Below are positions 9,590 to 17,873 of a DNA stretch of 38,448 bases, piece after piece. A program made the translations under genes and the position numbers. This DNA comes from Fluctibacter halophilus (GTDB taxonomy: Bacteria; Pseudomonadota; Gammaproteobacteria; Enterobacterales; Alteromonadaceae): contig NZ_JAJEWP010000010.1 in the NCBI RefSeq assembly GCF_020687825.1, forward strand, positions 1 through 38,448, in the 5' to 3' direction. The notes under the pieces were generated by a model. That model saw only the letters and a program-made list of their open reading frames with translations. It did not search any database and was not told the DNA's origin. Within the stretch, counting starts at the first letter, position 1. Each line of letters opens with the position of its first letter.

Positions 9590-10729
9590 TCATGACAACC
9601 GGTTGCGGAAGTCCAGGTAATTGAAACTGCGCACCAGATCAAACTTGCCGTCTTGGCGCAAAATACCAATGTGTGGATGCTCAACGCCGTTGAAGAAGGT
9701 GGTTTTGACCATGGTGTAATGGATCATGTCTTCAAAGATGATCCGTTGGCCAATTTCCAGTGGCGCGTCGAAACTGTAATCGTCAATCACGTCACCGGCC
9801 AGACAGGAGTTACCGCCCAGCTTGTAGGTATAGGCTTTTTCTCCGGCTTCACCAGCATGACGAACCGCTGGCCGGTAGGGCATTTCCAGTACGTCTGGCA
9901 TATGCGCGGTGGCAGAAATGTCCAGAATGGCAATGGTGTCTTTGTTGGTCACGATGTCGACCACCTCTGCCACTAAAGGCCCGGTTTGCCACGCCACGGC
10001 AGAGCCAGGTTCGAGGATCACATGTAAGTGAGGGTGGCGCGCCTTGAAGGCTTTTAGCGTCTGGATCAGGTGTTCCACATCATAGCCTTGACGGGTCATC
10101 AGGTGACCACCACCGAAATTGATCCACTTCAGTTGTCCCAACCATTGGCCAAATTTTTGTTCGACCGCGTTGATGGTGCGCTCGGTTGCAAAGGAGTCAC
10201 ACTCGCACAGGTTGTGCACGTGAAAGCCGTCGATGCCACTGAGGTCTGCCGTTGCCAGATCGGCAGCTTTAATACCCAACCGAGAACCGGGGGCACTGGG
10301 GTCGTACAATTCCGTTTCTGCCTCGCGATGTTCCGGGTTTACCCGCAATCCCATGGAAATCCCCGCCGCTTGCACCTGCTCTTTGTAACGCTGCCACTGA
10401 CCGAGACTGTTAAACGAGATGTGATCAACCAGTTTGACCAATTCGTCGATGTCGGCTGGCTTGTAGGCCGGAGAGTAGGCATGTACTTCTTTGCCCATTT
10501 CGTATTTGGCCAGCTTGGCTTCCCATACAGAACTGGCAGTACAACCGCCCAAATACTGTCCCACCAGGTCAAAGGTGGACCACATGGAAAAGCCTTTCAG
10601 GGCCAGGATTATTTCTACACCGCTTTGTTCCTGTACCCGCTGCATCAGCTGCAGGTTCGCTTCCAGTCGGGCTTCTTCCAGTACATAGCAGGGCGACGGG
10701 ATGTCGCTGCTCATCATCGGGTCGGTCAT
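9590..10729 (-). CDS. nspC: Carboxynorspermidine/carboxyspermidine decarboxylase
   Basis: A PLP-dependent fold III decarboxylase that turns carboxynorspermidine or carboxyspermidine into norspermidine or spermidine, the last step of the alternative bacterial polyamine route. The N-terminus has the expected 'PSPCYVLEE' followed by 'ILALKGFSMW', with Lys45 as the PLP-binding lysine. Later motifs include 'FHVHNLCECDSF', 'WINFGGGHLMTRQGYD' and 'ILEPGSAVAW'. Length (379) fits. Internal ATGs at codons 5 and 6 make the exact start uncertain; a GGAG lies just upstream of 10729. The gene lies downstream of the carboxynorspermidine synthase on the same strand, but an intrinsic terminator separates them. 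Confidence 0.93.
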   Translation of the reverse strand: MTDPMMSSDIPSPCYVLEEARLEANLQLMQRVQEQSGVEIILALKGFSMWSTFDLVGQYLGGCTASSVWEAKLAKYEMGKEVHAYSPAYKPADIDELVKLVDHISFNSLGQWQRYKEQVQAAGISMGLRVNPEHREAETELYDPSAPGSRLGIKAADLATADLSGIDGFHVHNLCECDSFATERTINAVEQKFGQWLGQLKWINFGGGHLMTRQGYDVEHLIQTLKAFKARHPHLHVILEPGSAVAWQTGPLVAEVVDIVTNKDTIAILDISATAHMPDVLEMPYRPAVRHAGEAGEKAYTYKLGGNSCLAGDVIDDYSFDAPLEIGQRIIFEDMIHYTMVKTTFFNGVEHPHIGILRQDGKFDLVRSFNYLDFRNRLS

Positions 10730-10774
10730 GGCTTACTCCGTCACAAGACGATGGATCCGTTGTCGTGTTTGCAT

Positions 10775-10809
10775 AAAAAAGGGGACAAGGACGCCTGGCC
10801 TTTGTCCCC
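10775..10809 (-). terminator. Intrinsic terminator between the polyamine genes (minus strand)
   Basis: Read on the minus strand, GGGGACAAAGG (10809-10799) pairs with CCTTGTCCCC (10790-10781) with one bulged base, followed by six Ts (10780-10775). It lies 20 bp past the synthase stop and about 45 bp before the nspC start, so it should cap the synthase transcript and limit read-through into nspC. Confidence 0.8.
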
Positions 10810-10828
10810 CGATTTGGTATCGGTCAGC

Positions 10829-12031
10829 TTACTTGCTGAACGGGCTGTTGTCACATTCGATCACCTGCCACGGCAGACCATGCTGGTTAAGCAGCTCCAT
10901 GAACGGGTCAGGATCAAATTGTTCCATGTTCCAGACACCGGCTTTTTTCCAGGTGCCGTTGAGCATCAATGCCGCGCCGATCATGGCGGGTACACCGGTG
11001 GTGTACGACACTGCCTGCGCGCCGACTTCTTCATTACATACCGCGTGGTCGCAGTTGTTGTAGATGAAGATGGTTTTTTCTTTGCCGTCTTTGATACCGG
11101 TGATATAGGTACCGATACAGGTCATGCCGGTGTAGCCCTCGGCCAAGGAACCTGGGTTTGGCAGTACTGCTTTGAGGAACTCCAGCGGGACGATTTTCTG
11201 GCCCTGGAATTCAATCGGTTCGATACTGGTCATGCCGATACCTTCCAACACGCGCAGGTGATTCAGATAGGCTTCGCCGAAGGTCATCCAGAAACGGGCA
11301 CGTTTCAGGGTCGGGAAGTGCTTCACCAACGATTCCAGCTCTTCGTGGAACATCAGGTAAGAGGCACGCACACCGATGTTCTGGTAATCCAGGTCTTCAC
11401 GCACGCTTAACGGGTCGGTTTCTTTCCACTGGCCGTCTTCCCAGAAACGACCACGTTGCGTGATTTCGCGGATGTTAATTTCCGGGTTGAAGTTGGTGGC
11501 AAAGGCCTGACCATGGTCACCACCGTTACAGTCAACGATATCCAGGTAATGAATTTCGTCGAAGTAGTGCTTGGCGGCATAGGCGGTGTACACGTTGGTT
11601 ACGCCAGGATCAAAGCCGCTACCCAGCAATGCCATGATGCCTTTTTCTTTGAACTTGTCCTGATAGGCCCACTGCCAGGAATATTCAAACTTGGCTTCGT
11701 CTTTTGGCTCGTAGTTCGCCGTATCCAGGTAGTCCACACCGGTGGCAAGACAGGCGTCCATGATCGGTAAGTCCTGATAGGGCAGCGCCAGGTTGATGAC
11801 CAAATCCGGTTCAACCTTGCGGATCAGCGCTTCAACTTGCTGCGCGTCATCGGCATCAACGGCAAATACACCTTTGACCCGATCGGCACCGACTTCTTGT
11901 TGCAGGGCTTCACATTTGGACACGGTGCGGCTGGCCAGATAAATTTCATCAAAATGTTCTGGTAAACGCGCACATTTCTTGACGGTTACGGCTGCTACGC
12001 CACCGGCACCGATGATCAACACACGAGACAT
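10829..12031 (-). CDS. Carboxynorspermidine synthase (saccharopine dehydrogenase family)
   Basis: This is predicted to be the NADPH-dependent enzyme that condenses aspartate beta-semialdehyde with diaminopropane or putrescine to give carboxynorspermidine or carboxyspermidine. The N-terminus is a Rossmann nucleotide-binding motif, 'VLIIGAGGVAAVTVKKC'. The rest reads as a saccharopine-dehydrogenase-like protein of 400 residues, with 'DYLDTANYEP', 'LLGSGFDPGVTNVYTAYA' and 'DCNGGDHG'. Adjacency to nspC distinguishes it from lysine-pathway saccharopine dehydrogenase. Its substrate, aspartate semialdehyde, comes from the aspartokinase step that thrA also performs. Which diamine is used cannot be told from the sequence. 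Confidence 0.9.
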   Translation of the reverse strand: MSRVLIIGAGGVAAVTVKKCARLPEHFDEIYLASRTVSKCEALQQEVGADRVKGVFAVDADDAQQVEALIRKVEPDLVINLALPYQDLPIMDACLATGVDYLDTANYEPKDEAKFEYSWQWAYQDKFKEKGIMALLGSGFDPGVTNVYTAYAAKHYFDEIHYLDIVDCNGGDHGQAFATNFNPEINIREITQRGRFWEDGQWKETDPLSVREDLDYQNIGVRASYLMFHEELESLVKHFPTLKRARFWMTFGEAYLNHLRVLEGIGMTSIEPIEFQGQKIVPLEFLKAVLPNPGSLAEGYTGMTCIGTYITGIKDGKEKTIFIYNNCDHAVCNEEVGAQAVSYTTGVPAMIGAALMLNGTWKKAGVWNMEQFDPDPFMELLNQHGLPWQVIECDNSPFSK

Positions 12032-12167
12032 ATCAGGTTCCTGTTATTGGTTCAAAATGATTGGGGCGCATGCTATCACCAATCGGGTGGGAAGCAAGCC
12101 CGGTCTGTAAAAATAGAAGGGGATCGGGCACAACGTCAAACCCATGCATCCTTCACCGTCGCTTAAC

Positions 12168-13046
12168 TCACATCGACAGGTTATTCAGCAGCTCCGTCAA
12201 CGCCGTCGGCGCCATCTGGCGTTGCAGGGTAATCCCGTAGAATCGTTCATAGGCATCCGGGATCCTGATGTACTCCACCAATGCGCCAGAGGCCAGCTCG
12301 TCTTTGACCACGACGTTTGGCAATACAGCCAGTGCACCGCTGTCCCTGGCCAGTAGACGCAAGGACGCCATGTCATCGGCGCTGGCCAGGATATCGGGCT
12401 CAAATCGATGGCGGCTGCAGAATGCGGCGAAACTGGCATACATTTCCGAGTGCACGCCCGGCGTGACCCAGCGCTGCTGGGTATAGCCTTCGGGAAAGGT
12501 CCCCGAAGGCTTCTTGTCAGCGGGCCCGATGATTGACAGGGGTTGCTGAGCCAATTGCTGAACATGCCACACCCGTTCCCGGTTGCTGGCCACATTGACG
12601 TTTGACAGCACCAGATCAAGTTGGTGATTGGCCAGTTCGTTGAGCAGGCTGGTGATATCACTGCTGTGCAGGTTGAAGGTCATATTGGGCTGGCGCAGTA
12701 ACGGCGTTACAACCTGTTCGATAAAGTTGCGTGACATGGTTGATACCGTACCGATGCGCAGATGGGTGTGCACCTGATGGCCTTTTTGCGTCAGCCAGGC
12801 TTCTAATTCCTGACCGCGCTGGAAAATGTCACTGGCCATGGTAAACGCCTGCTGACCGGCGGCGGTAAGGACCAGTTTTCGGCCTTGGCGTTCGAACAAC
12901 TGCACATCCATTGTGCTTTCTAACTGTTTGATCTGAGTAGATAAAGCGGACTGTGAAACGTACAGCTGCTGGGCGGCTCGGGTGAGGTTTCCCACTTTGG
13001 CGACGTGCCAGAAATAATACAGATGGTGATAATTTAATTTTGACAT
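12168..13046 (-). CDS. NhaR-like LysR-family regulator of the dab operon
   Basis: A LysR-type regulator of 292 residues. The N-terminal helix-turn-helix, about residues 1-60, reads 'LNYHHLYYFWHVAKVGNLTRAAQQLYVSQSALSTQI'; the 'NYHHLYYFWHV' opening is typical of the NhaR branch rather than of CbbR-type carbon-fixation regulators. The effector domain occupies about 90-290. It is divergently oriented to dabB-dabA with about 100 bp between starts, the classical arrangement for a LysR protein and its target. NhaR responds to sodium and pH in E. coli; here the co-inducer could relate to bicarbonate, sodium or pH, but that is inference. Confidence 0.85.
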   Translation of the reverse strand: MSKLNYHHLYYFWHVAKVGNLTRAAQQLYVSQSALSTQIKQLESTMDVQLFERQGRKLVLTAAGQQAFTMASDIFQRGQELEAWLTQKGHQVHTHLRIGTVSTMSRNFIEQVVTPLLRQPNMTFNLHSSDITSLLNELANHQLDLVLSNVNVASNRERVWHVQQLAQQPLSIIGPADKKPSGTFPEGYTQQRWVTPGVHSEMYASFAAFCSRHRFEPDILASADDMASLRLLARDSGALAVLPNVVVKDELASGALVEYIRIPDAYERFYGITLQRQMAPTALTELLNNLSM

Positions 13047-13065
13047 TGTTCTCTTAAATGGAACG

Positions 13066-13114
13066 TTATCTGAATAATTATCTATTTTACAGAATTTGTT
13101 CTGTCAATGATACT
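13066..13114 (+). promoter_or_regulatory. Predicted dab operon promoter with operator-like dyad
   Basis: TTTACA (13086-13091) and GATACT (13109-13114) are separated by 17 bp and fit a sigma-70 promoter with a short leader before the GTG at 13148. A perfect 16-bp dyad, ACAGAATTTGTTCTGT (13089-13104), overlaps the -35 edge and fills much of the spacer. A direct repeat TTATCT (13066-13071 and 13078-13083) lies just upstream of the -35. Either could be the binding site of the divergent LysR regulator. Confidence 0.5.
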
Positions 13115-13147
13115 CCGCTGCATTGTGCCATGCAGAGGAGATGTTCA

Positions 13148-14668
13148 GTGTCAGGCTCGGTGATCCCGTTATTCGTGTTGCTGATGATGGCCAGTGGTGT
13201 GCTGGCTGCCATGTTCATGCCGGTTAAGGCCTGGCGATGGGTGCGTGGTGTGCACGCTATCAGTGCTGTGCTGGTTGTTGCAGGGCTGGTGGTTGGTTGG
13301 CAGCCCGCTGAAGCAGGGTGGTTTAGCCATTCACTGGCACACGGCGTGCTGATGGCCATGGTTGCGTTGCTGGGCTATATCCTGGTGGCGTTTTCGGATC
13401 GTTACCTCAGTGGTGACCCGGGCCGCCAGCGCTTCCTGATTGCGATGCAAAGTGTACTGACCTGGGTCATGTTGCTGATCTCAACCAATCACATTGGTGT
13501 GCTGATGCTCGGCTGGATAGGCGTCAGCGTGGGTACCCATCGCTTATTGTTGCATTACCCGGACCGCCCTCGTGCCGCACTGGCGGCGCACAAGAAACGT
13601 TTGTTTATGCTGTTTGGTGACCTGATGCTGGTGGTGGGATTGTTGATCCTGGCGATGGAGGCCAAGAGCCCATGGATTGAGCAGATAAATGCCTCAGTTG
13701 TCCCTTCTTCGATGACCACGCTGGCCGCCTGTCTGCTAGTCATGGCCGCCCTTATCAAGTGTGCACAAATGCCATTGCATGGCTGGCTGATCCAGGTGGT
13801 GGAATCGCCCACCCCGGTCTCGGCACTGTTGCATGCCGGGGTGATCAATCTGGGCGGCGTCATGTTGCTGGCTTTCCCCGGCGTACTGGCTGCAGCACCA
13901 CTGGCGACCGCAATGTTGATTGTTGTCGCCGGCATCAGCTTGCTATTGGCAACCCTGGTTATGGACACCCGCATCAGTATTAAGGTACGTCTGGCCTGGT
14001 CAACCTGTGCACAGATGGCGTTCCTATTGATAGAAATTGCCCTTGGGCTTTATACCCTTGCCCTTCTGCATCTTTTGGCCCATTCAAGTTACAAAGCCAT
14101 GGCGTTTTTGAGTGCCGGTAGCGCGGTGGATCATTGGAAGGCCGAGCGACGTTTTGGCACCACGCAATCGCCCGGCAGCGCACTATCCCTTGGCATCAGC
14201 GGCTGCGGCCTTTTCGCCCTGGGCGTTGCTGCCGGTTTCGGGCTCTCTGCCGGCGCTGTACTGCTACTGTGTTTTGCGCTGCTGGTGTTGCCCTGGTTCA
14301 GCCTGATCAAAACCCCCCAGGAATCCAAGGGGTACTGGCTGATAGGCGGCTGGATTGTGCTTCTTAGTGCCGTCCTTTATGGCGCGCAATCCCAGTTATT
14401 ACACCAATGGATGACTGTGGAGCAAAGTGCCGTTTCCCGTTTTGCGTTGGTCTGGTTGGTGGGGATTTTCCTGTTGCTGACATTGGGATTCTGGATTATC
14501 CGCTGGTGGCCCAAAGCGTCGTTTGCCCGCCCTGTGCACCGATTGTTATTTGCAGGGCTGTACCTTGATGAGTGGGCCAGCCGATTAACGTTGCGTATCT
14601 GGCCGGCACAATTGCCTGGCCAGCCCGCCAAGTCTTCTCAATCTGTGTTGCTGGAGTCAGGAAAATGA
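13148..14668 (+). CDS. dabB: Inorganic carbon transporter subunit DabB (NuoL/Mrp-like)
   Basis: This is the membrane subunit of the DAB (DABs accumulate bicarbonate) complex. It belongs to the proton-conducting NuoL/MrpA-like family and is thought to couple the cation gradient to the hydration of CO2 by DabA. It is almost wholly hydrophobic, with many membrane spans. The family signature 'SPTPVSALLHAGVINLGG' lies near residue 220, and conserved charged membrane residues follow ('LLHLLAHSSYKAMAFLSAGS'). The start chosen is GTG at 13148, preceded by GAGGAG at seven bases; ATGs at 13058 and 13130 lie in the promoter/leader. Its stop overlaps the start of dabA (ATGA), showing translational coupling. 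Pairing with dabA separates it from a Mrp or complex I subunit. Confidence 0.9.
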   Translation: MSGSVIPLFVLLMMASGVLAAMFMPVKAWRWVRGVHAISAVLVVAGLVVGWQPAEAGWFSHSLAHGVLMAMVALLGYILVAFSDRYLSGDPGRQRFLIAMQSVLTWVMLLISTNHIGVLMLGWIGVSVGTHRLLLHYPDRPRAALAAHKKRLFMLFGDLMLVVGLLILAMEAKSPWIEQINASVVPSSMTTLAACLLVMAALIKCAQMPLHGWLIQVVESPTPVSALLHAGVINLGGVMLLAFPGVLAAAPLATAMLIVVAGISLLLATLVMDTRISIKVRLAWSTCAQMAFLLIEIALGLYTLALLHLLAHSSYKAMAFLSAGSAVDHWKAERRFGTTQSPGSALSLGISGCGLFALGVAAGFGLSAGAVLLLCFALLVLPWFSLIKTPQESKGYWLIGGWIVLLSAVLYGAQSQLLHQWMTVEQSAVSRFALVWLVGIFLLLTLGFWIIRWWPKASFARPVHRLLFAGLYLDEWASRLTLRIWPAQLPGQPAKSSQSVLLESGK

Positions 14669-17022
14669 ATCAAGCTGCTGAAGTAGTGCAATCGACGGAC
14701 ATGCCGTTGGACGAAGCTGTCCATGCCGCCATTCAGCGGATTGCCCCGCAGTGGCCGCTCGATCAGTGGATTGCTGTGAATCCTTTATGGCAATGGCGAG
14801 AGCAACCGGTAGAGGAGGTTGTCGCGCGGGTGACTTACCTTTGCGGTGCCCGGATACTGCCCGAATCGCGCTGGTTTGAACAGCAGTGGCAATCCGTTCT
14901 GCAACACCGCCATCTGCAACAGGCTGCATCCTTACTGGATGCGGAGTGTGACATCGAGGCGTTGCGTGAGGCGCTGGATGACAAACGTCCGTTGCCTCGC
15001 TGGCGAGCATACAGTGAGTTCCTCGATGCTGAGGGGCGATCATCACCGACGTTAAGCTGGCATGATGAAATCATCCAGCAGATCTCACAACAATGTGCCG
15101 ACTACACGCAGCTCCAGGGCCAGAAGCCAGACAGCCTGTATCGGTATTGGCTGGACAGCGTCAGTCACGACCTCGGTTTGCCGGTATTGATGGGGGCTCG
15201 CGGCCTCGAACAGCACTTTGCCACCTTACCAGACACACCGCAGGCTCTCGTTCAGCATGGACTGGCAAGTCTTGGCGTGTCTCCTGCCTGTGCCGGTGAC
15301 GTCTGTTATGCATTGTTGCTGGATGTGAAAGGTTGGGCAAGCTGGGCGGCCCATCAGGGCTGGCAAAATGGCGCGTTGGAGAACGAAGAACAACTGTTCA
15401 ATGTGCTGGCCATTCGGATGGCCTGGGAATGTGTTCTGTTTGACTACCACGCGGATGTCGCCCCCGAAAGCCATCAACGGGCACGACAGCGTTGGCAGCA
15501 GCAGCTACTCAACCATTCTCAACGTTTGGCGACCGTCAGGCAGATGCAATCGCCTCTGTGGGTATGGTTGCGGGCTGCTGAGTTAGCTTACCAACAAGGC
15601 TTGTTGACGACACTGGGGCACACACCCCAGCAGACTGAAGATGTGCAAATGCAGGCGGCCTTTTGTATTGATGTGCGCAGTGAGCCGTTTCGCCGGGCGC
15701 TGGAGCGAGACAACCCTGACATTGAAACCCTCGGTTTTGCCGGTTTTTTTGGTGTTGCATTGTCGACCCGGTGTCACGGTGGATTTACCCAACGTCATTT
15801 GCCCGGTTTGCTGGAGCCGCAGTTTACCCTGACGTTTGACGACGACAGCCGAACCCGACAGCGTGGTCGCAGTAAATGGCTGACCGGTCAGTTGAAAGGG
15901 GCCGGACCTACGATGTTTGCCGGTGTAGAGGCCTGGGGAGCGTTGGACGCGTGGCGCATGCTGCGCAATACCGTGCGCCCGGCACCGGCTAAAATCACCC
16001 GGCTGCGTCCCGGCCAGGTGTTGGATCACCAGGGGCAGCCGGCCAGTGCTGAGCAAAAGGCCGAACTTTGTGCCGGGGTGTTACAGCACCTGGGGATAAC
16101 ACAACGCCTGGCCCCCTGGGTCGCTATCGTTGGCCACACCAGCGAACACCTGAACAATCCGCAACGCAGTGGCTTTGAATGTGGTGCCTGTGGTGGTCAG
16201 GGCGGACTGGCCAATGCCACGGTGCTGGTGACATGGCTGAACGACCCTGAGGTTCGCCAGGCGTTGCTGTCCCTCGAAATACACATCCCCGCGTCGACCC
16301 AATTTGTCGCCGCCGTGCACGATACGGTGACTGACCAGGTGCATTGGCAGGATGATTGTTCGCTCCCCGAGCACCTTCGTCAGGCTTTTGACCGTGCTGG
16401 CGCTGAAAACCGTCGTCAGCGGGCGCCCGGGTTATCCGACAGCGCCGATGGCTTATTGCTGCGGGGCCGTCAATGGTCCCAGTTGCGCCCCGAGTGGGGA
16501 TTGGCCAACAACGCCGGATTTATCATTGCGCCACGCAAGGCAACCCGGGGTATCAATCTGCAAGGACGAACGTTTCTGCATGAATACGATGGGGCGTCGG
16601 ACACCAATGGTGAACGGTTGTTGCAAATTATCAGTGCGCCAATGGTTGTGGCTCACTGGATCAGCATGCAATACCTGATGTCGCGTACTGACAACCGGCA
16701 GTTTGGTGCAGGTGACAAAATGTTGCACAACGTGGTGGGCAATCACCTCGGTGTGTTCGAAGGTAATGCCGGAGATTTGCGCATCGGCCTTTCCAAACAG
16801 TCTATTCATGATGGGGCGGACTGGCGCCATGAGCCGCTGCGTCTCAGTGTGGTGGTTCAGGCCGGAGCCGAACATATCGACAGCGTGCTTGAGCGTGCGC
16901 CAGTGGTGAAAACGCTGATTACCAAAGGGTGGGTGCATCTGATTTGCTGGCAGCCACACACGCCACAACCGTTCAGACTCAGAACCACTGAAGGCTGGGT
17001 TGCACTCGATTACTCATTCTAA
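14665..17022 (+). CDS. dabA: Inorganic carbon transporter subunit DabA (DUF2309)
   Basis: The DabA subunit is a zinc protein of DUF2309 related to beta-carbonic anhydrases, proposed to make bicarbonate from CO2 vectorially in the cytoplasm. With the ATG at 14665 it has 785 residues. The four zinc-site residues known from Halothiobacillus DabA (Cys, Asp, His, Cys) are recognisable: Cys334 and Asp336 in 'AAFCIDVRSEP', His491 in 'IVGHTSEHLNNPQ' and Cys506 in 'GFECGACGG'. The His-to-Cys spacing of 15 is the same as in the characterised protein. The active site therefore looks intact. The gene overlaps dabB by four bases and is followed after 17 bp by the DUF6671 gene. The reading frame continues upstream to 14572 inside dabB, but that extension has no support. 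Confidence 0.95.
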   Translation: MNQAAEVVQSTDMPLDEAVHAAIQRIAPQWPLDQWIAVNPLWQWREQPVEEVVARVTYLCGARILPESRWFEQQWQSVLQHRHLQQAASLLDAECDIEALREALDDKRPLPRWRAYSEFLDAEGRSSPTLSWHDEIIQQISQQCADYTQLQGQKPDSLYRYWLDSVSHDLGLPVLMGARGLEQHFATLPDTPQALVQHGLASLGVSPACAGDVCYALLLDVKGWASWAAHQGWQNGALENEEQLFNVLAIRMAWECVLFDYHADVAPESHQRARQRWQQQLLNHSQRLATVRQMQSPLWVWLRAAELAYQQGLLTTLGHTPQQTEDVQMQAAFCIDVRSEPFRRALERDNPDIETLGFAGFFGVALSTRCHGGFTQRHLPGLLEPQFTLTFDDDSRTRQRGRSKWLTGQLKGAGPTMFAGVEAWGALDAWRMLRNTVRPAPAKITRLRPGQVLDHQGQPASAEQKAELCAGVLQHLGITQRLAPWVAIVGHTSEHLNNPQRSGFECGACGGQGGLANATVLVTWLNDPEVRQALLSLEIHIPASTQFVAAVHDTVTDQVHWQDDCSLPEHLRQAFDRAGAENRRQRAPGLSDSADGLLLRGRQWSQLRPEWGLANNAGFIIAPRKATRGINLQGRTFLHEYDGASDTNGERLLQIISAPMVVAHWISMQYLMSRTDNRQFGAGDKMLHNVVGNHLGVFEGNAGDLRIGLSKQSIHDGADWRHEPLRLSVVVQAGAEHIDSVLERAPVVKTLITKGWVHLICWQPHTPQPFRLRTTEGWVALDYSF

Positions 17023-17039
17023 ATTGCGGAGGTACGACG

Positions 17040-17873
17040 ATGTCATCGAATACATCTTGTCAGGACGTGGTCATCCTGACCAAACATGGTAAGGAGCAGG
17101 TCCTGGCTGACGTGCTGGAGGCCGAGCTGGGCTGGCAGCTCCGTGCTACGGATGCGTTTGACACCGACACCCTGGGTACTTTCAGTGGTGACGTGGAGCG
17201 TCAGGGCAGCGCTGAACAAACCGCGACGCAAAAAGCCCTGCTGGCCTGTGAGCTTGAAGGGGTCGAGATTGGTCTGGGCAGTGAGGGCAGCTTTGGCGCG
17301 GGTCCTTTCGGTCAACTCATTCCCTGGCAGGTGGAGTTAGTTGCCTGCCACAATGCCCGAGAAGGCTGGACTGTGATCGGCGAAGCCCAGGGGCCTTCCT
17401 GCCATTTGCATCGCGAATGTCCCCGTTTGGAAGACGCATTGCATTTCTGGACCCAAGCGCCGCAGGGGCAAGGGCTGATGGTGTATGCGCCATCGCAAAA
17501 GGCGCAGACCCTGCGTAAAGGCATAGTCGACAAGCCCGCGCTGATTGAGGCCTACCTGGCGGCGGCCGAGGTTGAAACGCCGGTGATGGTTGAGTATGAC
17601 TTGCGGGCCCATCTGTGTCCTGCAAGGCGCAGCGTAATCGCCGATGCTGCCCGGGATCTACTGGAAAAGCTCAACAACCATTGCCCGGCCTGTAAAGCGC
17701 CTGGTTTTGCCTATAAAACGCCGCTGCCGGGGCTGGAGTGCGAACAATGCACCTGTCCTACGCAGCAACCCAAAGCGCATCTGGCCCAGTGTCAGCGCTG
17801 TGGCTACGAGGCCCAGCAGTCAGTGCCAATGGCAGGTGCATCGCCAGCATCCTGTCAGATCTGTAATCCCTGA
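17040..17873 (+). CDS. DUF6671 zinc-ribbon protein, third gene of the dab operon
   Basis: A protein of 277 residues in two parts. Residues about 8-200 form a conserved domain with 'ILTKHGKEQVLADVLEAELG', 'GTFSGDVERQGS' and 'GLGSEGSFGAGPFG'; I match this to DUF6671 from memory. The C-terminus has four CxxC pairs (Cys215/218, 234/237, 251/254, 272/275), enough for two zinc ribbons. The motif 'YDLRAHLCPARRSVIADAA' precedes them. The start at 17040 has GGAGG seven bases upstream. Its position 17 bp after dabA, on the same strand and with no terminator between, makes it part of the dab operon. Zinc handling or DabA assembly is a guess. The last 19 bp overlap the convergent PLP enzyme gene. Confidence 0.78.
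   Translation: MSSNTSCQDVVILTKHGKEQVLADVLEAELGWQLRATDAFDTDTLGTFSGDVERQGSAEQTATQKALLACELEGVEIGLGSEGSFGAGPFGQLIPWQVELVACHNAREGWTVIGEAQGPSCHLHRECPRLEDALHFWTQAPQGQGLMVYAPSQKAQTLRKGIVDKPALIEAYLAAAEVETPVMVEYDLRAHLCPARRSVIADAARDLLEKLNNHCPACKAPGFAYKTPLPGLECEQCTCPTQQPKAHLAQCQRCGYEAQQSVPMAGASPASCQICNP

Noticed and set aside
10070-11410. A long plus-strand open frame of 446 codons.
   Set aside because: It is antisense across nspC, the terminator and the carboxynorspermidine synthase gene, both of which have clear family motifs. It is His/Gln/Phe-rich in the way mirror frames are.
13148-14668. The DabB gene as a complex I (NuoL) or Mrp antiporter subunit.
   Set aside because: It is alone, without other nuo or mrp genes, and overlaps dabA.
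13148-17022. dabB-dabA as a new transporter system.
   Set aside because: DabA-DabB is an established CO2/bicarbonate accumulation complex; only the third gene and the promoter dyad are offered as new.
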